A stretch of 64,000 nucleotides of DNA from Zwartia vadi (GTDB taxonomy: Bacteria > Pseudomonadota > Gammaproteobacteria > Burkholderiales > Burkholderiaceae_B). Location of the stretch: assembly GCF_030410375.1 (NCBI RefSeq), contig NZ_JAUHHE010000015.1, positions 1 to 64,000 of the forward strand. The letters are read 5' to 3'. A program made the translations under genes and the position numbers. The notes under the pieces are model-generated. The model was not told the origin of the DNA. It saw only the letters and a program-made list of their open reading frames with translations, and made no database searches. Shown piece by piece: positions 8,561 through 17,402 of the stretch; position 1 is the stretch's first letter; each line of letters begins with the position of its first letter.

Positions 8561-9241
8561 ATGCGCGTCCAATCCCTTTCCTGGCGAACAGCCAGTTCAT
8601 GCCTCGTTTTGATGGGTAGTTTGTTGCTCAGTCATTCTGCAACCGCCTTTACCGACGACGAGGCGCGCAAGGCGATTCTCGAACTTCGTCAGCAAGTCCG
8701 TGCGATGAACGAAGCCAATCAGCGTGCGCGTATTCAACTTTCAGACCAGATCGAAACGCTCGGACAAGAAATTGTTCGTTTGCGCGGAGAAATCGAACAG
8801 CTTGGTCGACCAGCAGGTGCGGGTGGCGCTGCAGGCGGCCGTCCAGCCGATCCACGTTCCCAAGATCCACGCGAGCAAGCTGCGTTTGATCAATCAATGG
8901 AGACATTCCGCAAGGCCCAATACAAGGAAACTGTTCAAAATCTCACCGCTTTCCTTACACTTTACCCAGATAGTAAATTGGCGCCCACGGCACAGTTTTA
9001 TCTTGGCAGCAGTCGCTACGCCATGAAAGACTACAAAGGTGCGATCACAACCTTACAGTCGATGGTACAAAAATATCCAACCGAGCCACGCGCTGCGGAT
9101 GCTTTGTTAATGGTGGCCAGCTGCCAGATCGAGTTGAACAATCGCGCTGGGGCTAAAACAACGCTGCAGCGAATCGTCAAGGATTACAAAGGCACTCCGG
9201 CCGCGGACACCGCAGCCAAACGTTTACCTTTACTGCAGTAA
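8561..9241 (+). CDS. cpoB: CpoB (YbgF), periplasmic TPR protein of Tol-Pal
   Basis: CpoB coordinates Tol function with peptidoglycan synthesis at the division site. The 226-residue protein has a signal peptide ending SATAF, a coiled-coil trimerisation segment at about 33-80 (LRQQVRAMNEAN, LGQEIVRLRGEIEQL), and a Gly/Ala-rich linker. At about 105-220 come three TPR-like repeats (FRKAQYKETVQNLTAFL, YAMKDYKGAITTLQ, NRAGAKTTLQRIV). AAAGGAGGA at 8545-8553 gives a near-perfect ribosome-binding site for ATG 8561. It is the last gene of the tol-pal operon, closed by a terminator at 9277-9305. Confidence 0.94.
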   Translation: MRVQSLSWRTASSCLVLMGSLLLSHSATAFTDDEARKAILELRQQVRAMNEANQRARIQLSDQIETLGQEIVRLRGEIEQLGRPAGAGGAAGGRPADPRSQDPREQAAFDQSMETFRKAQYKETVQNLTAFLTLYPDSKLAPTAQFYLGSSRYAMKDYKGAITTLQSMVQKYPTEPRAADALLMVASCQIELNNRAGAKTTLQRIVKDYKGTPAADTAAKRLPLLQ

Positions 9242-9276
9242 GCGCCAAACGGCGACAAGCATTCAGCCACAAAACT

Positions 9277-9305
9277 TAGGCTCCAGCTTTGGAGCCTATT
9301 TTTTT
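9277..9305. terminator. Rho-independent terminator after cpoB
   Basis: TAGGCTCC (9277-9284) pairs with GGAGCCTA (9291-9298), followed by a T run through 9305. It ends the tol-pal operon. The stop codon of the convergent EamA gene lies at its right edge, so that gene's transcript runs into the same stem. Confidence 0.88.
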
Positions 9306-10212
9306 ATGCAGTCGAAAGCAGCAAGCACGCCACGCCAAAGACGATCAATATGATGCCGAATGTTTCTTGGCGAGTGCTCTTACTCAGAAATACTCGCCAA
9401 GACAGCAGCTGCGCGAATAAAACCTCCACCAGACCAAGAGTGCGTACGTTAGCCGCAGCGGTCAAAGCAAATCCTAAAAACCAGCCCTGCGATGCCGAAG
9501 CGCCAAGCAAACCACCCCAGATCGATATCCTCCAGGCTTTGAGGCATTTGATCCAGGCCTCATAATGAAAGCTCATCATCCATACGGCAAGCAAAATCGT
9601 CTGTATGCCAAGGCCACAGGTAAGTGTCCATGAGGCGCGTACAAAAAAATGCGCATCACCCAAGGCAAGAATCCCACCTCGGAACGTCACCGCAGCAATG
9701 GCAAAGAATGCGCCCGCCAGCAAACCAAGCGCAGCAGGTTGCCAAGAGGACTCACCTGGCGCTGTCGCGCTGGGTTTTCGAGCCATGATGGTCACGCCAA
9801 CCGTGGCAATAATAATCGCCACCATTGCCAGGATCGAAATCCGATCGCCCAGCACGACAAGACCGAAAATCGCGACTTGAACGGGTTCAGTTTTAGTCCA
9901 TGCGGTCACAACGACAAACGCGCGCTGACGCATCGCCGCAAGCATTAACGCAGTCGCAGCGATTTGCGAGACCGCGCCCGCCACCACAAACAATGCAAAG
10001 CTCCAATCCATCTGGGGCATCACAGACCCTGTCACCATCAACGCAATTGCGGTAAAAAGCACTGCGAAGGGAAAACCATACAGGAAGCGAACCTGCGTCG
10101 CACCAAGCGTACCGAGCTGCTCAGTCAAACTTCTCTGAATCGCATTGCGCCCTGCTTGGGCTGCAGCGGCAAAGATTGTGGCGGGTATCCATAGCCAAGT
10201 CCATTCGTGCAC
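9304..10212 (-). CDS. EamA/DMT-family inner-membrane transporter
   Basis: A 302-residue member of the drug/metabolite transporter superfamily, with about ten hydrophobic helices in two EamA halves. Such proteins usually export amino acids or small metabolites. The start is GTG 10212 with AGGAG seven bases upstream (MHEWTWLWIPATIF). It lies 12 bases after the Ldh2-type dehydrogenase on the same strand, so the two are probably co-transcribed. The transported compound may therefore be related to a 2-hydroxy- or 2-oxoacid; this is inference from context only. No substrate-specific motif was recognised. Confidence 0.82.
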   Translation of the reverse strand: MHEWTWLWIPATIFAAAAQAGRNAIQRSLTEQLGTLGATQVRFLYGFPFAVLFTAIALMVTGSVMPQMDWSFALFVVAGAVSQIAATALMLAAMRQRAFVVVTAWTKTEPVQVAIFGLVVLGDRISILAMVAIIIATVGVTIMARKPSATAPGESSWQPAALGLLAGAFFAIAAVTFRGGILALGDAHFFVRASWTLTCGLGIQTILLAVWMMSFHYEAWIKCLKAWRISIWGGLLGASASQGWFLGFALTAAANVRTLGLVEVLFAQLLSWRVFLSKSTRQETFGIILIVFGVACLLLSTA

Positions 10213-10224
10213 AAAGGTCTCCTC

Positions 10225-11277
10225 TTATTTTTTAAACTTTGCTGCGTGATCTTGCAGTAGTTTGACGACTGCAGGGTCAAGCGTAATACCTGTCGCCTGC
10301 TGTTGAGCCATTTTTTTCAACTCAATTTCACCTGGCACGATCACGGGTCGGTCTGGGTCCGCTGGAACAGAATCATGCAAGATCGAAGCAAAGTCCATCA
10401 TGCGCGCAGTCAGCCACTGTGGTGAACCCAACACTTTGGTGTTGATCAAAATGAAAAAGTGACCCAGATTTTGTGGCTCATCTGGCGCATCCACCCAGGA
10501 CTTTACATGTGTCAGGTAAGCTGCGTTGGAAAGCAGGCCGGAAAACAGATCCACCATTAGAGCCAACCCATAGCCCTTATGCCCGCCAATGGGCTGCAGA
10601 AAGCCGTCAAGCGCGGCTTTCGGGTCAGTCGTGGCCCTCCCCTTGCTATCAGTTGCCCAGGTATCCGGGATGGTTTCACCACGCTTGAGAGCGTTACGAA
10701 TTTTGGCGCGCGCGACCACGCTCATCGCCATATCAAGCAAAAAAGGCTGACCGCCAGGATTCGGTACACCGAACCCTAAAGGACTGTTGCCTAAACGCGC
10801 GTCGCTTCCACCCCATGGGGCAATCGTCGTTGTCGCATTACTACCGATGATGCTGGCAAAGCCCTCTTGTGCCGCAATCAGTGAGTAAGGGGAAATCGGA
10901 CCGAAGTGGTTGCTGCCCCGCGCAAAAGCCATCCCAATACCGTACTGACCGGCTGCATCCATCGCCGCGCGCAAGGCATGCATACCAACTAGAGGGCCGA
11001 CACCGTTATCACCATCCACCAACCTGAGGGCTGGTGCCGGAGACTCAATTTTGATATTTGGTTGGGCCCGAATGCCCTTGACCATTAAACGATCGCCATA
11101 AGACTCCACGCGAGACAAGCCATGTGTGCTCAGACCAAAGAGATCTGCGATAACCAGCACACGGACAACGTCCTGCGCGTCGGTCTGCGTCAATCCCAGA
11201 CCCTGAAAAGCCCGAACAGCCAAGCTCGTGAGCTCCGACTCCGTCCACACTGTTCTTACTTGTCCGCCGTCTTGCAT
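10225..11277 (-). CDS. Ldh2 / malate-lactate dehydrogenase family oxidoreductase
   Basis: A 350-residue member of the Ldh2/MdhC family of NAD(P)-dependent 2-hydroxyacid (or imino acid) dehydrogenases, unrelated to Rossmann-fold malate dehydrogenase. Family marks are HGLSRVESYGDRL near residue 45, ARGSNHFGPISPYS near 120, NSPLGFGVPNPGG near 165 and GGHKGYGLALMVDL near 225. The frame is open to 11415, but that would run through the groEL terminator. GGGAG eight bases before ATG 11277 supports the shorter start; ATG 11292 is the alternative. A second, distinct Ldh2 protein lies at 28878-29954. Substrate unknown. Confidence 0.83.
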   Translation of the reverse strand: MQDGGQVRTVWTESELTSLAVRAFQGLGLTQTDAQDVVRVLVIADLFGLSTHGLSRVESYGDRLMVKGIRAQPNIKIESPAPALRLVDGDNGVGPLVGMHALRAAMDAAGQYGIGMAFARGSNHFGPISPYSLIAAQEGFASIIGSNATTTIAPWGGSDARLGNSPLGFGVPNPGGQPFLLDMAMSVVARAKIRNALKRGETIPDTWATDSKGRATTDPKAALDGFLQPIGGHKGYGLALMVDLFSGLLSNAAYLTHVKSWVDAPDEPQNLGHFFILINTKVLGSPQWLTARMMDFASILHDSVPADPDRPVIVPGEIELKKMAQQQATGITLDPAVVKLLQDHAAKFKK

Positions 11278-11410
11278 GCCCAACACTCCCATTAAAGTTC
11301 TTTTCAGCCATACCCATGCTTTGCACGCAAGCATACCCGGGAGCGAGCTTGCCGTCATGTCAGCCAGACACGTCCTGTGCGCGATCTGCACAAAAGTAAA
11401 CGGGCCACAA

Positions 11411-11440
11411 AACAAAAAACCCTCGGATTGCTCCGAGGGC
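11411..11440 (-). terminator. Terminator of the groESL operon
   Basis: On the minus strand an 8-bp GC-rich stem (11439-11432 with 11427-11420, four-base loop) is followed by a run of T residues with one interruption (complement of 11419-11411). It lies 48 bases past the groEL stop. Confidence 0.88.
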
Positions 11441-11487
11441 TTTGACTAGCGTACCCTGAGGCTAGGCTCAGGGAGAATGGTAGGGAC

Positions 11488-13149
<1,662 letters not shown>

Positions 13150-13173
13150 TTATGTTTCCTTCTCGTGTTCTGT

Positions 13174-13461
13174 TTACTGGACAACCGCGAGGATTTCTTC
13201 CTCACGGATGACGAGGACTTCTTCGCCGTCGACTTTCACTGTCTGGCCGGCATACTTGCCGAACAAGACTCTATCGCCAACTTTGACGTCCATCTTCAGG
13301 ACTTTGCCATCTTCGGTTTGTTTGCCGGGACCAACAGCCAGCACCTCACCCTGATCGGGCTTTTCAGCGGCGCTCTCAGGGATAACGATGCCCGAGGCAG
13401 TTTTGCGCTCGTTGTCCAGGCGTTTGACGATCACGCGATCGTGCAGGGGACGCAGGGCCAT
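13174..13461 (-). CDS. groES: Co-chaperonin GroES (Hsp10)
   Basis: GroES caps the GroEL ring as a heptameric lid. The 95-residue product has the usual order: [15 protein letters not shown], the mobile loop that contacts GroEL ([14 protein letters not shown], about 18-31), and the roof and barrel segments [14 protein letters not shown] and [21 protein letters not shown] lies just upstream of ATG 13461. It is the first gene of groESL, controlled by the promoter and CIRCE element at 13518-13572. Confidence 0.98.
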   Translation of the reverse strand: MALRPLHDRVIVKRLDNERKTASGIVIPESAAEKPDQGEVLAVGPGKQTEDGKVLKMDVKVGDRVLFGKYAGQTVKVDGEEVLVIREEEILAVVQ

Positions 13462-13517
13462 GTAGAACTCCTGTTTAAAAATAATTAAGGGTTGTTGGAA
13501 AGACTAAGAGAGGATTG

Positions 13518-13544
13518 TTAGCACTCGTCTCAGTTGAGTGCTAA
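13518..13544 (-). promoter_or_regulatory. CIRCE operator (HrcA-binding site)
   Basis: TTAGCACTC (13518-13526), nine bases, then GAGTGCTAA (13536-13544) is a perfect CIRCE inverted repeat. HrcA binds it and represses class I heat-shock genes. It lies right after the -10 box of groES, so repressor binding would block the transcription start. hrcA itself is not in the window. Confidence 0.96.
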
Positions 13545-13572
13545 TTATAGAGGTTGTTTTTGGGATTTCAAG
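13544..13572 (-). promoter_or_regulatory. groESL promoter, sigma70 and possibly sigma32
   Basis: On the minus strand TTGAAA (13571-13566), 16 bases, then TATAAT (13549-13544) forms a strong sigma70 promoter. The same -35 reads CTTGAAA (13572-13566), the exact sigma32 -35 consensus, and CCTCTATA overlaps the -10, so RpoH may use the site as well. The -10 touches the CIRCE element. Confidence 0.75.
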
Positions 13573-13597
13573 TCCCAAAGTGTTTTATCAGGCGAAG

Positions 13598-13653
13598 CGG
13601 AAATCCGAGCGTTGAGTTTTGCTGAGCAAAACTTCAATCGCTCCGCTTTCCTG
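13598..13653. repeat. 56-bp palindromic repeat, copy 1
   Basis: A 56-bp sequence identical to 13760-13815. It is an imperfect inverted repeat with arms of about 25 bp around the perfect core TTTTGCTGAGCAAAA (13617-13631). It lies in the 363-bp gap between the groES promoter and the enoyl-CoA hydratase. The size and hairpin form resemble a REP-type or small mobile palindromic element. Confidence 0.85.
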
Positions 13654-13685
13654 CATAAAGCTCAAACCAGAGTAATCACCCAAAG

Positions 13686-13746
13686 CCCAGGAAATTGGGG
13701 TGCTTTGGATTTTGCTCAGCAAAACCAAACACCTCAAGTTTCCGGG
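13686..13746. repeat. Diverged palindromic element with the same core, inverted
   Basis: A long imperfect inverted repeat, about 28 bp per arm, around TTTTGCTCAGCAAAA (13710-13724). This core is the reverse complement of the core in the two flanking 56-bp copies. The arms differ from those copies (CCCAGGAAATTGGGGTG on the left, CACCTCAAGTTTCCGGG on the right). Confidence 0.75.
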
Positions 13747-13759
13747 TTTAAGGGTTATA

Positions 13760-13815
13760 CGGAAATCCGAGCGTTGAGTTTTGCTGAGCAAAACTTCAAT
13801 CGCTCCGCTTTCCTG
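13760..13815. repeat. 56-bp palindromic repeat, copy 2
   Basis: Identical to 13598-13653 over all 56 bases, core at 13779-13793. It ends ten bases before the stop codon of the enoyl-CoA hydratase and may also help end that transcript or protect its 3' end. Confidence 0.85.
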
Positions 13816-13816
13816 G

Positions 13817-13838
13817 CCGAAAAATCAAGATTTTCGGG
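13817..13838 (-). terminator. Hairpin at the 3' end of the enoyl-CoA hydratase gene
   Basis: CCGAAAAATC (13818-13827) can pair with GATTTTCGG (13830-13838) across a very short loop, overlapping the stop codon at 13825-13827. On the minus strand the right arm ends in TTTTTCGG. Together with the palindromes beyond it this probably ends the tautomerase-hydratase transcript, but the T run is inside the stem, so the call is tentative. Confidence 0.4.
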
Positions 13839-14631
13839 CTGCTCGGCGAGCTGCTTTGGCCGCCATGAAGTCATTGACGATTTTTGCATGCTCAGCCGTC
13901 TTGTGGACAATCGCCTGATAGGCCGCCGACAACTCCAGCAAATTAGACAGAGAAGACGTCTGCCCCTCACGCAAGAGACGCTTAGTCATCCGGACCGCAT
14001 GAGGAGAGTTGACCGCCATTTTACGAGCCAACGTCTGCGCTGTTGACAATAACTCCTCAGCAGGTACTACACGCGAAACCATGCCCCAGTCCAGAGCCGT
14101 CTTCGCATCAATCGCTTCGCCCGTGAAAGACATTTCAGCCGCACGCGCCATGCCGATCACACGCGGCAAAAACCAGGCGCCCCCGTCTCCCGCCACAATG
14201 CCGACCTTGACGAAACTCTCGGCAAACGTCGCTTGCTCAGACGCTATCCGCAAGTCACACATACACGCTAAATCACAACCTGCACCAATGGCGGGACCAT
14301 TAACCGCGGCGATCGTTGGCACCTCGATTTGATGGATCGCAAGCGGCAAGCGCTGAATGCCCTGGCGATATTCTTGGCGCAAGACCTCGGAACCAAAGCC
14401 CGAGCCAATTTGACGCTCCATCTCGTCGATTTTTCCGCCTGACGAAAATATAGGTCCATTAGCAGTAATGATCACTGCACGCACACTCGGATCGTGTTCG
14501 ATGCGATGACACGCCTCAAGCATCGCCTCGACAATACCTGTGCCTGTCAACGCATTACGCGTTTCAGGATGATTAAGCGTGAGCGTCACGACACCGAGAT
14601 CGTCTTGGTCATAGTTCAGAACAGTGGACAT
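13825..14631 (-). CDS. Enoyl-CoA hydratase/isomerase (crotonase) family protein
   Basis: A 268-residue crotonase-fold protein, probably acting on an acyl-CoA in fatty acid or aromatic acid breakdown. Oxyanion-hole segments are ANGPIFSSGGKIDEM near residue 58 and VNGPAIGAGCDLACMCDLRI near 105. It keeps a glutamate in ASEQATFAESFVKVG, near the usual catalytic region. The start ATG 14631 (MSTVLNYDQDDLGV) fits the family; the frame stays open upstream into the tautomerase. It follows the tautomerase by 34 bases. The exact reaction (hydratase, isomerase or lyase) cannot be told. Confidence 0.85.
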   Translation of the reverse strand: MSTVLNYDQDDLGVVTLTLNHPETRNALTGTGIVEAMLEACHRIEHDPSVRAVIITANGPIFSSGGKIDEMERQIGSGFGSEVLRQEYRQGIQRLPLAIHQIEVPTIAAVNGPAIGAGCDLACMCDLRIASEQATFAESFVKVGIVAGDGGAWFLPRVIGMARAAEMSFTGEAIDAKTALDWGMVSRVVPAEELLSTAQTLARKMAVNSPHAVRMTKRLLREGQTSSLSNLLELSAAYQAIVHKTAEHAKIVNDFMAAKAARRAARKS

Positions 14632-14665
14632 AGGATAGATGCCTGAGAGTAAAAGTGAATAGAGA

Positions 14666-15040
14666 TTAACGGCCCGCGGCCTTGGCTGTGACCCCGCCTG
14701 CGACACCAAAGTCCGTCGCGGGTCGATCAAACAAAATGACACGAATATTTTGCTTAGATACACCGATCGCCTGCTCAGTCGCCTCAAAGATCGCCGCGAT
14801 CACAGCGGCTTTCTGATCTTCAGTCCTTCCGCGGATCAAGCCAACTGTAATCATGACCATTTCCTTGCCAATTTCACCCGCTACGATCACGTGCTCGGGA
14901 GGAATTTCCTGCAAGACGACCCGCACGGAAGCCAAAGGCGCACCAATGCTGTCCACAACTGATTGCGTCAACTTTTTCAACAGATCCGTTTTTTTTGCGG
15001 CGCTGTGTCCCTGCAGGATTTGAACGTTAAGCATTGGCAT
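14666..15040 (-). CDS. Two-domain 4-oxalocrotonate tautomerase family protein
   Basis: The 124-residue protein starts MPMLNVQILQGHSAAKK. Removing Met exposes Pro-1, the catalytic base of the tautomerase superfamily. Two similar halves are visible: residues 2-57 (NVQILQGHSA, SVRVVLQEIPPEHV, VAGE) and about 62-117 (VMITVGLIRGRTEDQK, IRVILFDRPATDFGVAGG). Single-domain 4-OT is about 62 residues, so this is a fused tandem form. Only the first half begins with a usable proline. It is the first gene of a pair with the crotonase; the shared pathway is likely ring-fission or enol acid metabolism (inference). Confidence 0.82.
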   Translation of the reverse strand: MPMLNVQILQGHSAAKKTDLLKKLTQSVVDSIGAPLASVRVVLQEIPPEHVIVAGEIGKEMVMITVGLIRGRTEDQKAAVIAAIFEATEQAIGVSKQNIRVILFDRPATDFGVAGGVTAKAAGR

Positions 15041-15117
15041 GGTGTGCTATCTTCCAAGATGAATGTAGAGGCCTGAATCCGTCAGGCGGCTGTTATTTAT
15101 AAACCAAGTTCGCAATC

Positions 15118-15513
15118 ATGTCCTCTCACCCCTCCCAACACAAGAGCAAAGGCGGCTTAGGTCGAGTTTTTAAGGCGGCCGGATATTCGCTGAGCGGCCT
15201 GAAAGCCGCCATGCGCTACGAAGCGGCATTTAGGCAAGAACTGTTCTTGGCACTGATTTTGACACCTGCCGCATTTTGGGTTGGGGACAGTGCTTGGCAG
15301 ATCCTGCTCCTTTTGAGTTCACTCGTATTTGTCCTGATCATTGAACTGCTGAACTCCGCACTCGAAGCAGTGGCAGATGCCGTGACACTCGAAAATAACG
15401 AACTCATCGGCCGCGCCAAGGATCTGGGTAGCGCTGCGGTTTTGTTGAGTCTGTTACTAACGGGCGTGCTTTGGGTGACACTTCTGCTCAACAAGTGGTG
15501 CAATTTTATTTAG
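15118..15513 (+). CDS. dgkA: Diacylglycerol kinase DgkA
   Basis: A small integral-membrane kinase that converts diacylglycerol to phosphatidic acid, recycling the diacylglycerol left when phosphoglycerol head groups are transferred from phospholipid. The 131-residue protein has an amphipathic N-terminus, three membrane helices and the signature ELLNSALEAVADAV near residue 78, with catalytic and metal-binding glutamates. It is divergent from the tautomerase and precedes pyrF by 51 bases. The LTA-synthase-like enzyme at 40438-42342 would produce diacylglycerol as a by-product, so the two may be linked in function (inference). Confidence 0.93.
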   Translation: MSSHPSQHKSKGGLGRVFKAAGYSLSGLKAAMRYEAAFRQELFLALILTPAAFWVGDSAWQILLLLSSLVFVLIIELLNSALEAVADAVTLENNELIGRAKDLGSAAVLLSLLLTGVLWVTLLLNKWCNFI

Positions 15514-15564
15514 ACGAGTTTTTTAGGCTCTAATAGAGCTTATTTATCTTTTCAAACATTCGTC

Positions 15565-16380
15565 ATGTCCTTTATCCAAAAACTGAATGCTGCCTGGGCC
15601 AGCTCACAATCACTCCTGATGGTGGGACTCGACCCGGATTTATCCCGCATGCCTGCGGAACTTCAGGGCAAGCCCGATGCAATTTTTCAGTTTTGCAAAC
15701 AGGTCATTGATGCAACGGCGCCTTTTGTCTGTGGATTCAAACCCCAGATCGCATACTTTGCAGCAGTGGGTGCCGAACGCCAGCTAGAGGATCTTTGCTC
15801 GTATCTCCGCGAACAATATCCTCACCTCCCCCTCGTGCTTGATGCCAAGCGGGGCGATATTGGTGCGACGGCCACCCAATACGCTAAAGAGGTGTTTGGG
15901 CGTTATGGAGCCGATGCCGTGACCGTGAGTCCGTATCTCGGTGCCGACTCGGTCGACCCCTATCTCGAATGGGAGGATCGGGGCGTGATTGTTTTATGTC
16001 GCACATCAAATCCGGGCGGCTCTGACTTACAGTTTTTAATGACGGACGGTGTGCCCTTGTATCTGCGTGTGGCTGACTTGGTCGCCAACAAGTGGAACAA
16101 AACAGGACAATGCGGTCTGGTGGTGGGTGCGACCTTTCCCAATGAGCTCGCAGCGGTTCGCAAAGCAGTTGGCGATAGCCTGCCGCTGCTGGTGCCCGGC
16201 ATTGGTGCCCAAGGCGGTGACATCGCCGCGACGTGTGCCTCAGGCTGCAACACTCAAAAAACGGGCATGATGATCAACTCATCGCGTGCCATTCTGTACG
16301 CGACAGGCGCTGGTCATTGGACCGAGGCCGCTGCGGCCGTGGCGAAACAGACGCGGGACGATATCAACGCACATCGCTAA
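15565..16380 (+). CDS. pyrF: Orotidine 5'-phosphate decarboxylase, type 2
   Basis: PyrF makes UMP from OMP in the last step of de novo pyrimidine synthesis. The 271-residue length and the motif [16 protein letters not shown] near residue 93 identify the type 2 (longer) subfamily; the Asp-Lys-Asp charge network sits in this motif. Other marks are [12 protein letters not shown] near the N-terminus and [14 protein letters not shown] near 123. The last four bases overlap the 3' end of the convergent pncC gene. Confidence 0.95.
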   Translation: MSFIQKLNAAWASSQSLLMVGLDPDLSRMPAELQGKPDAIFQFCKQVIDATAPFVCGFKPQIAYFAAVGAERQLEDLCSYLREQYPHLPLVLDAKRGDIGATATQYAKEVFGRYGADAVTVSPYLGADSVDPYLEWEDRGVIVLCRTSNPGGSDLQFLMTDGVPLYLRVADLVANKWNKTGQCGLVVGATFPNELAAVRKAVGDSLPLLVPGIGAQGGDIAATCASGCNTQKTGMMINSSRAILYATGAGHWTEAAAAVAKQTRDDINAHR

Positions 16381-16877
16381 TCGGCGAGCAAGGCGCAAGC
16401 TGAGCGTAATGAAAAGGCGACAGAGGCATCTCTGACTGCATCCCGGTCGCCTGTGAAAATCTGTGACGTCGCATGCACAATCACGCCAGAGGGTGCGCGC
16501 TGCGCAAAACCAAACCACACTAAACCCACTGGTTTGGTTGCTGTGCCGCCTCCTGGACCCGCCACACCGGTTGTGGTGAGCGCAAGCGTTGCTCGCGGCG
16601 CCATTGCCAAGACACCCGCAGCCATTTGACGGGCAACTTGCTCGCTCACTGCGCCAAACTCGTCAAGCGTTTCGCGTGCCACGCCGAGCTGGACATGCTT
16701 GGCTTTATTGCTATAAGTGACCCAACCCTGATCAAACCAACCACTTGAGCCCGGTATCGCTGTCACGGCGCCTGACAATAATCCACCTGTGCAAGATTCA
16801 GCTGTCGCCAACCAGGCCTGTCGAGCCAGCAGCAAGGCGCCGAGTTCGGCCGCCAACGTGCGAATATCGTTTTGCAT
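16377..16877 (-). CDS. pncC: Nicotinamide-nucleotide amidase (CinA C-terminal family)
   Basis: PncC deamidates nicotinamide mononucleotide to nicotinate mononucleotide for NAD salvage. The 166-residue protein is a stand-alone CinA C-terminal domain with [17 protein letters not shown] near residue 23, [15 protein letters not shown] near 44 and [16 protein letters not shown] near 107. The frame is open four codons further to a TTG overlapping the pgpA stop, but ATG 16877 has GAGG at a good distance and is preferred. It is the last gene of the ribBA-to-pncC operon. Confidence 0.92.
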   Translation of the reverse strand: MQNDIRTLAAELGALLLARQAWLATAESCTGGLLSGAVTAIPGSSGWFDQGWVTYSNKAKHVQLGVARETLDEFGAVSEQVARQMAAGVLAMAPRATLALTTTGVAGPGGGTATKPVGLVWFGFAQRAPSGVIVHATSQIFTGDRDAVRDASVAFSLRSACALLAD

Positions 16878-16885
16878 GAAACACC

Positions 16886-17401
16886 TCAAACAAGTGGAAC
16901 GAAGCGCACCAAGAGTGCCATCACCAAAAGCGTATAGAGTGCGGCGAGCAAGTCATCGAGCATCACACCAGTCCCGCCTTTGAAACGCGCGTCAACCTGA
17001 CGAATGGGTGGTGGCTTGAGCGTATCAAAGATCCGAAAGAGGACAAAGGCGATCCCTTGTGCCAACAATGAATCAGGTATCAGCCAGAGGACTAGCCAAA
17101 GAGCCACAAACTCATCCCATACGATTCCCACATGGTCTAGCACGCCAAGCGACTGACTGACACGTTGGCTTGCCCAGCAGCCATACACAAAACTGAAGGA
17201 TAAAAATAAACCAATCGCCCAGTTGTTTACACCAGGAGAAATCGCCACCCACAAAAACCAGGCGAGCAGGCTTCCCCAGGTTCCGGAACCCGGGCGAATC
17301 AAGCCAGAACCAAAACCAAACATCAGAATACGGCCAGGATCTGAAAAAACCCAGCGAAAAGTCGGCCATGTGGTGCGATGTCTGTTTGAAATGCCGGCCA
17401 T
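16886..17401 (-). CDS. pgpA: Phosphatidylglycerophosphatase A
   Basis: PgpA removes phosphate from phosphatidylglycerophosphate to give phosphatidylglycerol in the inner membrane. The 171-residue protein has FGFGSGLIRPGSGTWGSL near residue 30, several membrane helices, the motif DEFVALW near 97, and FRIFDTLKPPPI followed by GGTGVMLDDLLAAL near 125-150, where the acidic active-site residues lie. The frame is open to 17470, inside thiL, but ATG 17401 directly follows the thiL stop (17403) and gives the normal length. Confidence 0.93.
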   Translation of the reverse strand: MAGISNRHRTTWPTFRWVFSDPGRILMFGFGSGLIRPGSGTWGSLLAWFLWVAISPGVNNWAIGLFLSFSFVYGCWASQRVSQSLGVLDHVGIVWDEFVALWLVLWLIPDSLLAQGIAFVLFRIFDTLKPPPIRQVDARFKGGTGVMLDDLLAALYTLLVMALLVRFVPLV

Positions 17402-17402
17402 A

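Noticed and set aside
10225..11415. 396-residue form of the first Ldh2 protein
   Set aside because: The added N-terminus is encoded across the groEL terminator region and lacks family likeness; ATG 11277 has a good ribosome-binding site.
13534..14046. 170-codon plus-strand frame across the palindromic repeats
   Set aside because: The repeated peptide blocks come from the DNA repeats, and the frame runs into the antisense of the enoyl-CoA hydratase.
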